Assembly: GCF_009671205.1 (NCBI RefSeq) | Contig: NZ_CP045309.1 | Location: 4,402,001-4,466,000, forward strand | Length of the DNA: 64,000 bases | Origin: Micromonospora terminaliae | GTDB taxonomy: Bacteria; Actinomycetota; Actinomycetes; Mycobacteriales; Micromonosporaceae | Direction of reading: 5' to 3' | Shown here: piece after piece, positions 15,372 through 22,419 of the stretch | Layout of the letters: every line of letters begins with the position of its first letter | Position numbering within the stretch: the first letter of the stretch is position 1 | The notes under the pieces: model-generated | Seen by the model: the letters and a program-made list of their open reading frames with translations, nothing else | What the model was told of the DNA's origin: nothing | The model's database searches: none | Made by a program: the position numbers and the translations under genes

Positions 15372-16436
15372 TCAGACCCCGGACGGCACCCCCGTGAGCG
15401 CCAGCAGCTCGGCGACGAACTCGGCCGGCCGCTCCAGGTGCGGGCTGTGCCCGCAGCCGGGCAGCACCACCTCCCGGTACGTCCCGCCGGCCGCCGCGTA
15501 CCGGTCGAGCACCGCCCGCGTCTGGCCGACCATCGGCTGGGGCGGGCAGTCCGCCTCCCCCGGCCAGCCCGGCACCATTCCGAGCGACCCCAGGTACGCC
15601 AGGTCGAACAGCGAGGTGTCCGAGACGATCACGTCGGCGTCGCCGCGTACCCAGGTCACCGGCGGCTTGGCCGGGACGGCGACCAGCTCGTCGGCGAGCC
15701 GGAAGTGGGCGGGCGCCAGGGCGTTGAGCACCCCGCGCTCCCCCGCCGCGGTGCCCGGCCAGTGGGCCGAGGTGACCGCCGTGCCGGGGTAGTTGTCCTC
15801 CCCCGTGGCGGTGGTCAGCATGCTCTCCAGCAGCAGGTCCTCGTCGGCACCCAGCGACGCCGGGTCGGCCACGTACGCCGAGCGCAGCACGTTGCGCGGG
15901 CTGGTCGGGCCGTCGGCGCCCCGGTCGCGGGCGGCCAGCCGCGTCACGAAGTCGGGGTTCGCGGTGCCCGCGCCGGTGCCGGCGAAATCGGGCGTGGTGG
16001 GGGTGCCGTCGAGGTCGCGGGTGCCACCGAAGCCGTACGGGGAGACCGGCGCCTCCAGCAGCAGCCCGGCCACCCGGTCAGGGTGGTCGACCAGCAGCCG
16101 CATGGCCACCCCACCGCCGAGCGAGTGCCCGATCACCACGGGGCGGGCGCCGGGGGCGAACAGCCCGGGGGCGTCGAGCAGTGCGGCCACGTCGTCGGCG
16201 AAGTCGCCGAGGCCCCGGGTGGCGTCGACCGGGGCGGTGTCGGTGTCGCCGTAGCCGCGCAGGTCGGGGGCGACCACCCGGAGCGTCTCCGGCAGCCGGG
16301 GCAGCAGTGGCTCCCAGAAGGCGGCGGACGACACGTTGCCGTGCACCAGCAGCACCGGTACGCCGTCGGGCGGGCCGGCCACCCGGACCGCCTGGACGAT
16401 GCCGTTGGCCCGGACGGTGTGTCGCTCAGTCCCCAT
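15372..16436 (-). CDS. Alpha/beta hydrolase
   Basis: A 354-residue alpha/beta hydrolase resembling epoxide-hydrolase and haloperoxidase-like enzymes. Visible features are LLVHGNVSSAAFWEPLLPRLP (oxyanion loop), DLRGYGDTD, the nucleophile elbow VIGHSLGGGVA, the acid in RGDADVIVSD and the late histidine in GCGHSPHLERP, so the catalytic triad is complete. A cap region of about 130 residues sits between the elbow and the acid. The ATG start at 16436 is used. It lies 120 bases upstream of the dehydrogenase fusion on the same strand and may be co-transcribed. The substrate is unknown. Confidence 0.85.
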   Translation of the reverse strand: MGTERHTVRANGIVQAVRVAGPPDGVPVLLVHGNVSSAAFWEPLLPRLPETLRVVAPDLRGYGDTDTAPVDATRGLGDFADDVAALLDAPGLFAPGARPVVIGHSLGGGVAMRLLVDHPDRVAGLLLEAPVSPYGFGGTRDLDGTPTTPDFAGTGAGTANPDFVTRLAARDRGADGPTSPRNVLRSAYVADPASLGADEDLLLESMLTTATGEDNYPGTAVTSAHWPGTAAGERGVLNALAPAHFRLADELVAVPAKPPVTWVRGDADVIVSDTSLFDLAYLGSLGMVPGWPGEADCPPQPMVGQTRAVLDRYAAAGGTYREVVLPGCGHSPHLERPAEFVAELLALTGVPSGV

Positions 16437-16522
16437 CCGCGCATGCTGGCACGGTCGCCCGCGACCCGTCCATGTGGGCCGAGCCCATGCGCGGCCGGCG
16501 GGCGGTGTGGTGGAGCCCCGGG

Positions 16523-16981
16523 TCAGTGGTGCGCGTCGACCGTCAGCGGCAGCGTGCCCAGCGACTCGACCGCCGGCCGGGGCGTGGGCGGCACCGGCAG
16601 CGGCAGGGTGGGCCGCTGGTCGCGGCGGGGAGCCCCGAAGCTCATGCCGACCGGGTCGGTGCGGGCCACGCCCGGGTCGAAGAAGCGCAGGTCGGTGCGG
16701 CCGAGCCGGATCACGTCGCCGTCGGCGAGCGCCACGCTGCCGGCGATCCGCTGGTCGTTGAGCCAGGTGCCATTGGTCGAGCCGAGGTCGGTGAGCACCA
16801 CCCCGTCGGGCGTGGCCTGCAGCGTGGCGTGCCGCCGGCTCAGGTGCGGATCGGCGAGCACGATGTCGGCACTCGGCGCCCGGCCGACCAGCTGCGGATC
16901 CCGCCCGACCCGGAAGCTCAGCCCCCGCATCGACCCACCCGACACCGTCAGCAGCGGCATCAGTTCCGGATGCTCCTCCAT
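16523..16981 (-). CDS. FHA-domain protein
   Basis: A 152-residue phosphothreonine-binding protein. The forkhead-associated domain spans about residues 10-100 and includes GR-x-PSADIVLADPHLSRRHA, LTDLGSTNGTWLND and LADGDVIRLGRTDLRFF; the conserved R, S, H, N residues are all present. It is followed by a Pro-rich tail without other domains. The ATG at 16981 has GGAGG 9 bases upstream. Such small FHA proteins are substrates or adaptors for Ser/Thr kinases in Actinobacteria; no kinase gene is adjacent. It lies 86 bases upstream of the hydrolase gene on the same strand. Confidence 0.88.
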   Translation of the reverse strand: MEEHPELMPLLTVSGGSMRGLSFRVGRDPQLVGRAPSADIVLADPHLSRRHATLQATPDGVVLTDLGSTNGTWLNDQRIAGSVALADGDVIRLGRTDLRFFDPGVARTDPVGMSFGAPRRDQRPTLPLPVPPTPRPAVESLGTLPLTVDAHH

Positions 16982-17232
16982 GGACAGTCGACCTCCACCC
17001 CACCGTCGCTCCGCGGCGTCAGCCTGCCACCTCACCGTAATCGTTCCCACCACCGCGCGGTCACCCCCGGGACCCCGGGCGGCCATCTCCCGTTCGCCGT
17101 TTCGGCGTGCGCCACCGGCTCAACCGGCGGCACCGCCGTCGATCCCGGCGGGTCCGCGACACCGCCGACCTGCGCAGAGTACGGGCCACGCGGGACCTAC
17201 CGGTGAGTAACGCTCAGGTCTAGACTTCGGCC

Positions 17233-18735
17233 ATGACGGCTGTGCATGTCCCCGGGACCCCGCTCATCGAGGACGGCCGACTGGTGTCGACCAGTCCGGC
17301 GACCGGCGCGGAGGCCGGACGGCTCCCCGTGGCGACCGAGGCGGACGTACGGGCCACGGTGGAACGGGCCCGCGCCGCCGCCGACTGGTGGGCCGGGCTC
17401 GGCTTCGCCGGCCGGCGCGACCGGCTGCTGCGCTGGCGCGGCGTGCTCGCCCGCCGCATCGAGGAGCTGGCCGACCTGGTGCACGTCGAGGGCGGCAAGC
17501 CGGTCGGCGACGCCGTGGTGGAGATCCTCACCGCGCTGGAGCACATCGACTGGGCCGCCCGCAACGCCCGGCGGGTGCTCGGGCCGCGCCGGGTCCGCAC
17601 CCGGCTGATCCTCGCCGAGTTCACGGGCCACCTCGAATACCAGCCCTACGGGGTGGTCGGCGTGATCGGCCCGTGGAACTACCCGGTCTTCACCCCGATC
17701 GGTTCCGCCGCCTACGCCCTCGCCGCCGGCAACGCCGTGGTGTTCAAGCCGAGCGAGTACACCCCGGCCGTCGGGCAGTGGCTCGTGGACCGGTTCGCCG
17801 AGGTGGTGCCCGAGCAGCCGGTCTTCCAGGCCGTGCACGGGCTCGGTGACGTCGGCGCGGCGCTGTGCCGCTCGGGGGTGGCGAAGCTGGCCTTCACCGG
17901 CTCCACGGCCACCGCGAAGAAGGTGATGGCCGCCTGCGCCGAGACGCTCACCCCGGTGCTGCTGGAGGCCGGCGGCAAGGACGCCATGATCGTGGACGCC
18001 GACGCCGACCTGGACGCCGCGGCCGAGGCGTGCGTCTGGGGCGCCCTGACCAACGCCGGCCAGACCTGCATCGGCATCGAGCGGGTATACGCCGTCGACC
18101 CGGTCTTCGACGCCTTCGTCGACAAGGTGGTGGCGAAGGCCGGCCGGCTCACCGTCGGCCCCGACGGCGCCGACATCGGCCCGATCACCATGCCGTCGCA
18201 GGTCGACGTCATCCGGCGGCACATCGACGACGCGGTGGCCCGCGGCGGCCGGCCGGTGCTCGGCGGCCCCGAGGCGGTCCAGCCGCCGTACGTGCACCCG
18301 ACCGTGCTCGTGGACGTGCCGGAGGACTCGGCCGCGGTCCGCGAGGAGACGTTCGGGCCGACGCTGACCGTCAACCGGGTCCGCGACGTGGACGAAGCCG
18401 TCGAGCGCGCCAACGCCCTGTCGTACGGCCTCGGGGGTTCGGTCTTCGGCCGCCGGCGGGCCGTGGCCGTCGCGCGGCGGCTGCGCTCCGGCATGGCCGC
18501 GGTCAACTCGACGCTGACCTTCGCCGGCATGTCCACGCTGCCGTTCGGCGGGGTCGGCGAGTCCGGCTTCGGCCGGATCCACGGCGAGGACGGGCTGCGC
18601 GAGTTCGGCCGGGCCAAGTCCATCACCCGCCGCCGCGCCCGGTCGCTGCTGCCCTCGATGACCTTCGAACGCACGCCGGCCGACGTCGCGCGCCTCGTCA
18701 AGGCCGCCAAGCTGATGTACGGCCGGGGGCGCTGA
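17233..18735 (+). CDS. Aldehyde dehydrogenase family protein
   Basis: A 500-residue NAD(P)-dependent aldehyde dehydrogenase. The general base E245 lies in LLEAGGKDAMI and the nucleophile C279 in NAGQTCIGIE. The cofactor motif GVIGPWNYPVFTPIGSAAYALAAGNAVVFKPSE and the FTGSTATAKKV loop are intact. The C-terminal PFGGVGESGFGRIHGEDGLREF fits the family, as does its overall length. It most resembles the coniferyl or fatty-aldehyde class with a C-terminal extension (FERTPADVARLVKAAKLMYG). The specific substrate is not assignable. It is convergent with nucS with a small shared hairpin between them. Confidence 0.9.
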   Translation: MTAVHVPGTPLIEDGRLVSTSPATGAEAGRLPVATEADVRATVERARAAADWWAGLGFAGRRDRLLRWRGVLARRIEELADLVHVEGGKPVGDAVVEILTALEHIDWAARNARRVLGPRRVRTRLILAEFTGHLEYQPYGVVGVIGPWNYPVFTPIGSAAYALAAGNAVVFKPSEYTPAVGQWLVDRFAEVVPEQPVFQAVHGLGDVGAALCRSGVAKLAFTGSTATAKKVMAACAETLTPVLLEAGGKDAMIVDADADLDAAAEACVWGALTNAGQTCIGIERVYAVDPVFDAFVDKVVAKAGRLTVGPDGADIGPITMPSQVDVIRRHIDDAVARGGRPVLGGPEAVQPPYVHPTVLVDVPEDSAAVREETFGPTLTVNRVRDVDEAVERANALSYGLGGSVFGRRRAVAVARRLRSGMAAVNSTLTFAGMSTLPFGGVGESGFGRIHGEDGLREFGRAKSITRRRARSLLPSMTFERTPADVARLVKAAKLMYGRGR

Positions 18736-18750
18736 CCGCCCCTGCTGCTG

Positions 18751-18766
18751 GCCCGGCCCGCCGGGC
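18751..18766. terminator. Weak hairpin between convergent aldehyde dehydrogenase and nucS
   Basis: GCCCGG pairs with CCGGGC across a CCCG loop. There is no T-run on either side, so it is a weak bidirectional terminator candidate. Confidence 0.35.
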
Positions 18767-19426
18767 TCAGAACAGGGTCAGCTCGTCGCGTTCGATGCCG
18801 CGCAGCTTGTCGTAGTCGACCACCACGCAGCGGATCCCCCGGTCGGTGGCGAGCACCCGCGCCTGCGGCTTGATCTCCTGCGCGGCGAACACCCCGGCCA
18901 CCGGGGCGAGCAGCGGGTCACGGTTCATCAGTTCGAGGTAGCGGGTGAGCTGCTCCACGCCGTCGATCTCGCCGCGCCGCTTCACCTCGACCGCGACCGC
19001 GCCCTGGTTGGCGTCCCGGCAGAGCAGGTCGACCGGCCCGATCGCCGTCATGTACTCCCGCCGCACCAGCGTGAAGCCCTCGCCGAGGGTCTCCGGGTTG
19101 GCGGCGAGCAGTTCCTGCAGGTGCGCCTCGACGCCGTCCTTGCGCAGGCCCGGGTCGACACCCAGCTCGTACGAGGTGTCCTGGAAGATCTCCTCCAGGG
19201 TGATGCGCAGCTCCTCGCCCGCCTTGTTGACGACCCGCCACACACCGGGGGCCTCCTCCAGCCGGCACGGCGGGCTCATCCAGTTCAACGGCTTGTACGC
19301 CCGGTCGTCGGCGTGGATGGACACCGACCCGTCCGCCTTCACCATGAGCAACCGGGTGGCCGGCGGCAGGTGCGCCGAGAGCCGTCCGACGTAGTCAACC
19401 GAGCACTTCGCAATCACCAACCGCAC
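18767..19426 (-). CDS. nucS: Mismatch-specific endonuclease NucS/EndoMS
   Basis: A 219-residue endonuclease of non-canonical mismatch repair, used by Actinobacteria that lack MutS/MutL; it cuts both strands at mismatches and lowers mutation rate. The N-terminal dimerisation domain ([34 protein letters not shown]) and the C-terminal RecB-like nuclease with [31 protein letters not shown] and [19 protein letters not shown] are present. Catalytic Asp, Glu and Lys are intact. The protein ends in TLF, fitting the C-terminal motif that contacts the sliding clamp. The GTG start at 19426 matches the family N-terminus. It is divergent from the DUF4126 gene with 72 bases between them. Confidence 0.96.
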   Translation of the reverse strand: MRLVIAKCSVDYVGRLSAHLPPATRLLMVKADGSVSIHADDRAYKPLNWMSPPCRLEEAPGVWRVVNKAGEELRITLEEIFQDTSYELGVDPGLRKDGVEAHLQELLAANPETLGEGFTLVRREYMTAIGPVDLLCRDANQGAVAVEVKRRGEIDGVEQLTRYLELMNRDPLLAPVAGVFAAQEIKPQARVLATDRGIRCVVVDYDKLRGIERDELTLF

Positions 19427-19498
19427 CCGACGAGGGTAGCGGAGCGCCCGGCCGTCGCCGACGAGCGCCACTGGCGTACTGGTGCGATATTGAGAATC

Positions 19499-20116
19499 GT
19501 GCTCGAAGTTCTCACCGGTTCCGGTCTCGCCGCCTCGGCGGGCCTGAACGCCTACATCCCCCTGCTGCTGATGGGCCTGCTGGCGCGCTACACCGATCTC
19601 ATGGAGCTGCCGAGCGGCTGGCAGTGGCTGGGCAACGGCTGGGTCCTGCTGATCCTCGCCGTGCTGCTCGCCGTCGAGGTCGTGGCCGACAAGGTGCCGG
19701 TGGTCGACCACGTCAACGACGTGGTGCAGACCGTCGTCCGGCCGACCGCCGGCGGGCTGGCCTTCGGCGCCGGCTCCAGCTCGGAGACGGTCACGGTCAG
19801 CGACCCGGACACCTTCTTCTCCTCGCACCAGTGGGTGCCGGTGGTGGTCGGCGTGCTCCTGGCGCTCGGCGTGCACCTGCTGAAGTCGGCGGCCCGGCCG
19901 GTCATCAACGCGACCACGGCCGGCTTCGGCGCCCCGGTGGCCAGCACCGCCGAGGACGCGACCAGCGCTCTCATGTCGGTGGTGGCGATCCTCCTGCCGG
20001 TGCTGGTGCTGGTGTTCCTCGTCGGGCTCGTGGCGTTCTTCTTCTGGTTCCTGCGGCGACGTCGTTCGCGGCGGCGCGAACGTCAGGCGGCTCGGGCTGC
20101 GGGGTTCCGGGTCTAG
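19499..20116 (+). CDS. DUF4126 integral membrane protein
   Basis: A 205-residue membrane protein with about five helices ([90 protein letters not shown]) and a strongly basic C-terminal tail [11 protein letters not shown]. The pattern [17 protein letters not shown] with DKVPxVDHxNDxxQT is characteristic of DUF4126. Function is unknown. GTG 19499 is preferred; a TTG at 19490 is in frame. No good ribosome-binding site is visible. Confidence 0.82.
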   Translation: MLEVLTGSGLAASAGLNAYIPLLLMGLLARYTDLMELPSGWQWLGNGWVLLILAVLLAVEVVADKVPVVDHVNDVVQTVVRPTAGGLAFGAGSSSETVTVSDPDTFFSSHQWVPVVVGVLLALGVHLLKSAARPVINATTAGFGAPVASTAEDATSALMSVVAILLPVLVLVFLVGLVAFFFWFLRRRRSRRRERQAARAAGFRV

Positions 20117-20195
20117 TCCTTTGTCGGTCGTTGCTTGCGCTTGCGGGTGGTTGCGCTTGGGGCTGGGGGCTGCGGGCCGTCGTTGGTCGCGGTCG

Positions 20196-20269
20196 GGGCT
20201 GGGGGCGAGGGTGACCGGCTCCGGGCGGTCAGGCTTGATCCCTGCGCCGGTCACCCTCGCCCCCAGCCC
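20196..20269. repeat. Perfect 23-bp inverted repeat with 28-nt loop
   Basis: The arms 20196-20218 and 20247-20269 are perfect reverse complements (GGGCTGG...GACCGG with CCGGTC...CCAGCCC), separated by 28 bases. It follows the DUF4126 gene by 79 bases and sits 36 bases beyond the terminator of the convergent gene. It is more than a normal terminator needs and has no T-run, so it may be a structured RNA end or a small palindromic element. Confidence 0.6.
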
Positions 20270-20305
20270 GTCGTTGGGCCTTCGCCGTCCTTGACTTCCG
20301 GATAC

Positions 20306-20347
20306 GCCGCTGGCCGGCACCCCGTGTTGGGGGTGCCGGCCAGCGGC
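20306..20347 (-). terminator. Intrinsic terminator of lysozyme-like gene copy 1
   Basis: A perfect 18-bp stem (20306-20323 with 20330-20347) with a 6-nt loop, 13 bases after the stop at 20360. The same position and sequence type recur after copy 2 (30498-30532), including the flanking GGATACGCCG, so the terminator belongs to the duplicated unit. Confidence 0.85.
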
Positions 20348-20359
20348 TTGTTGCTTGGG

Positions 20360-20908
20360 TCAGCTGTTCCAGTGCTGGTTCACGACGTCGGTGGCCTGCT
20401 GCTCCCACTGGGCGTAGGCGTCCGGGTAGGCCGAGACCTGCACGGTCTGGGCGGCCTCGGTCAGCGGCATCTTGTCCCAGCCGTCGACCTGCTTCAGACC
20501 CTTCAGGAACGCCAGCGTCGAGTACTCGGGGTTGGTGATCTGCTCCGGCGAACCCCAACCCGAGCTCGGGCGCTGCTGGAACAGGCCCAGCGAATCATGG
20601 TCGTTGGCGTCGCCGAGGTGGCCCAGGTTCTCCAGCTTCGACTCCTGCAGGCTGGTCGCGATCGAGATGACCGCCGCCCGCTCCGGCAGACCGGCCTTCT
20701 TCGTCGCCGCGATAATCGCCTTGGCGTTGGCCAGCTGCTCGTCATTCAGGTCAATCTTCGACTGCGCGCCCTGCACGGTCGCCACCGCGGCCGGCTTGCT
20801 GTCGTGCACCGGCTCCGCCGCGTGGGCGGCGACCGGACCGGCGAAGATCCCACCGGTGAAGGCCAGACCAGCAATACCCAGCACACTCTTGCGCAGCATC
20901 GTGTTCAT
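20360..20908 (-). CDS. Secreted lysozyme-like (transglycosylase-type) cell-wall protein, copy 1
   Basis: A 182-residue secreted protein. Residues 1-34 form a Sec signal peptide (MNTMLRKSVLGIAGLAFTGGIFAGPVAAHAAE, cleavage after AHA). Then comes a linker and a lysozyme-like domain with ATSLQESKLENL (putative catalytic Glu), DSLGLFQQRPSSGWG and QITNPEYSTLAFLKGL, a pattern shared by actinobacterial peptidoglycan hydrolases. It is virtually identical in the mature domain to copy 2 at 30541. The ATG at 20908 is chosen from GGAGCT upstream; 20899 is possible. Upstream lie a conserved leader and two SigR-type promoters. Peptidoglycan cleavage is inferred from family. Confidence 0.82.
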   Translation of the reverse strand: MNTMLRKSVLGIAGLAFTGGIFAGPVAAHAAEPVHDSKPAAVATVQGAQSKIDLNDEQLANAKAIIAATKKAGLPERAAVISIATSLQESKLENLGHLGDANDHDSLGLFQQRPSSGWGSPEQITNPEYSTLAFLKGLKQVDGWDKMPLTEAAQTVQVSAYPDAYAQWEQQATDVVNQHWNS

Positions 20909-21056
20909 GAGGTGTAGCTCCATTCGGGGGTTGGCGCACACCCACACCGACGGGGGTCGGCAAAAAGGGGATGGCGTGCGCAAGCACCGTCAGGCGCTCA
21001 AGAAAAGTCTTGGGGGATCATCGGCGCGCGGGGCTGAGCCTCTTCGTCGCGCCGGG
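20909..21056 (-). ncRNA. Conserved 5' leader of copy 1
   Basis: About 150 bases of leader between the proximal SigR-type promoter and the start codon. It shares long blocks with the leader of copy 2: CGACGAAGAGGC, then GATGATCCCCCAAGACTT and GAGCGCCTGACGGTGCTTG. It can form small hairpins (GTGC-TT-GCGCAC). It does not contain the conserved parts of the c-di-AMP (ydaO) riboswitch. A regulatory RNA role is possible but unproven. Confidence 0.4.
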
Positions 21057-21065
21057 ACCACGTAC

Positions 21066-21091
21066 AACGACCGGCGGCCCACCATCATTCC
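21066..21091 (-). promoter_or_regulatory. SigR/SigH-type promoter, proximal, copy 1
   Basis: Read on the minus strand: GGAAT, exactly 18 bases, GTTGTAC. This is the consensus GGAAT-N18-GTT of Streptomyces SigR and mycobacterial SigH (disulfide-stress sigma factors). It lies 158 bases upstream of the start at 20908 and is matched at the same place in copy 2. Confidence 0.7.
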
Positions 21092-21208
21092 GCGATCGCC
21101 GCGCCCATCTCGGGGGCCGATCTCGGGGGCGGCACCCATCTCGGGGCGGTCCCGGGGGCCGGTCACCCCGGCTCGCGGGGCGCCCTCCTCGGTCGTTCAC
21201 CCGGATAC

Positions 21209-21234
21209 AACGACCCCCGCCCGCCGGCCATTCC
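21209..21234 (-). promoter_or_regulatory. SigR/SigH-type promoter, distal, copy 1
   Basis: Minus strand: GGAAT, 18 bases, GTTGTAT. It is a second consensus match 143 bases upstream of the proximal one. Its -10 is also one arm of a GTCGTT/AACGAC inverted repeat that continues downstream to 21192. Confidence 0.65.
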
Positions 21235-21311
21235 ACCGCCGGGATGCCGCCGATCACAACCCCGATCCGGACATTCACCCCAAGCCGCGCAACGATCGTC
21301 GCCCCGGCTGC

Positions 21312-21360
21312 AGATCTTGGACAGTTACCGTTCGCAGCGAACAGCAACTGTCCAAGATCT
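21312..21360. repeat. Nested palindrome AGATCTTGGACAGTT...AACTGTCCAAGATCT
   Basis: A perfect 15-bp inverted repeat (21312-21326 with 21346-21360) encloses a second perfect inverted repeat TTCGC-A-GCGAA (21331-21341). It interrupts the region that is otherwise aligned with copy 2, where it is absent, so it looks like an inserted small palindromic element. Confidence 0.65.
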
Positions 21361-21408
21361 CGACGGAGCGGTCGGGAGAGCCGCAAGCGTGAGGTCCGGT
21401 CCGGGTCA

Positions 21409-21459
21409 GTGGAACACCGTGGGTGTATCCAGGCCTCGGAGACACCCATAACGTTCCAC
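21409..21459. repeat. 51-nt imperfect palindrome, copy 1
   Basis: The arms start GTGGAAC and end GTTCCAC, with inner GGGTGTATCC and GGAGACACCC. About 16 of 22 positions pair. The same 51-nt element, much better paired, lies at 31385-31435 at the matching place upstream of copy 2. Confidence 0.6.
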
Positions 21460-21668
21460 CCACGGCGTCGCACAACGCCGGAAACGGACATCCACCCCGG
21501 CTCGGTGCGCCAGCCGCCGGGCAGCGGGTCGGGCAGGACGTCCTCCGCGGCCGCTACCGGTACGTGCGGCTACGAACCTGATGACGTGAATGGGTCGCGC
21601 GCGCGGCGGGGGATCCGGTGCCCTGGCCGACGCCTGTCGGGGCAAACCCGACGCCCCGCCCCGACGTG

Positions 21669-21697
21669 TGCTGCTCGTTGCGGCAACGACCGCAGCA
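21669..21697. repeat. Hairpin TGCTG..TCGTTG-CGG-CAACGA..CAGCA
   Basis: TCGTTG pairs with CAACGA across CGG, extended by TGCTG/CAGCA after a small internal loop. It lies in the repeat-rich gap 20909-22088, 57 bases before the 53-bp tandem repeats. Confidence 0.4.
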
Positions 21698-21754
21698 AGG
21701 CCGGCACCCCACCACGACTCGACGAGCACGCGGGACAGAGAGCTCCCCAAACCC

Positions 21755-21898
21755 CGCCACCGGCCAACGCCCGATCCCTTGCTCTGCCGCCACGGACGCA
21801 CCACCCCCGCCACTGGCCAACGCCCGGTCCCTTGCTCTGCCGCCACGGACGCACCACCCTCGCGCCGCCGGCTTGCTCTGCAGCCACGGACGCAGCAG
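21755..21898. repeat. 53-bp tandem repeat, 2 full copies plus a partial third
   Basis: The unit begins CGCCAC(C/T)GGCCAACGCCCG and ends CGGACGCACCAC. Copies start at 21755 and 21808. The segment TTGCTCTGCNGCCACGGACG occurs three times (21779, 21832, 21873); the third is shifted by 12 bases and forms the left arm of the hairpin at 21873-21938. No coding frame here is convincing. Confidence 0.75.
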
Positions 21899-21938
21899 GC
21901 CCGCGACACCCGGTGCTGCGTGGAGGGCTGCAGAGCAA
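21873..21938. repeat. Long hairpin built on the TTGCTCTGCAGCC repeat
   Basis: TTGCTCTGCAGCC (21873-21885) pairs perfectly with 21926-21938. After a 4x4 internal loop, ACGCAGCA (21890-21897) pairs perfectly with TGCTGCGT (21914-21921) around a 16-base loop. Total is 21 paired bases. It lies 150 bases upstream of the DUF1540-type gene. Confidence 0.7.
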
Positions 21939-22088
21939 AGGCGGTGGTGAGCATCCTTCACCCCTGAAGGCGCGGTGGCTCGGGAGGCCGGGAGAGGCAC
22001 CCGACCGCATGACCCGGGGGCGGATCGGCGGTCGGAGACCGGACGAATGCCTACATTTGTGGCAGACGTCCAGAGGAGGGCCGGAGAG

Positions 22089-22385
22089 ATGACCGCGTCC
22101 ATGGAGATGCCCCGGGTCCAGGAGTGCGCCGTCAGGTCCTGCGCCTACAACCACACCAACGACTGCCACGCGTTCGCCATCACGATCGGCAGCAGCGACC
22201 ACGCGCACTGCCACACCTTCATCGAGCTGCCGGTGCGCGGCGGCACCGAGCAGATGGTCGCCCAGGTCGGCGCCTGCCAGCGCGCGGACTGCCGGCACAA
22301 CTCCGACCTGGAGTGTCACGCCCCGGCCATCACCGTGGGCCCCGAGATGGACCTGGCGGACTGCCAGACCTACGCGAGCCGCTGA
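22089..22385 (+). CDS. Two-domain DUF1540 cysteine-rich protein
   Basis: A 98-residue protein with two DUF1540 repeats. Repeat 1 is CAVRSCAYNHTNDCHAFAITI followed by CHTF, and repeat 2 is CQRADCRHNSDLECHAPAITV followed by CQTY. Each has four cysteines spaced C-x4-C-x6/7-C-x14-C, as expected for a small metal-binding or disulfide-stabilised module. It has no signal peptide or membrane helix. The ATG at 22089 is preceded by GAGGAGGGCCGGAGAG. DUF1540 proteins are common in Actinobacteria and Firmicutes, but the function is unknown. It is downstream of a repeat-rich gap and convergent with the mutase gene (34 bases apart). Confidence 0.88.
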   Translation: MTASMEMPRVQECAVRSCAYNHTNDCHAFAITIGSSDHAHCHTFIELPVRGGTEQMVAQVGACQRADCRHNSDLECHAPAITVGPEMDLADCQTYASR

Positions 22386-22419
22386 CCCGGCACGGCACGG
22401 AACACTGCGCGGGCCGTCG

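Noticed and set aside
20909..21060. c-di-AMP (ydaO) riboswitch before the lysozyme-like genes
   Set aside because: Such riboswitches are frequent before wall hydrolases in Actinobacteria, but the conserved segments of the ydaO class are not found in either leader.
21755..21898. CRISPR array
   Set aside because: Only two to three units, period not constant, no distinct spacers, no cas genes in the window.
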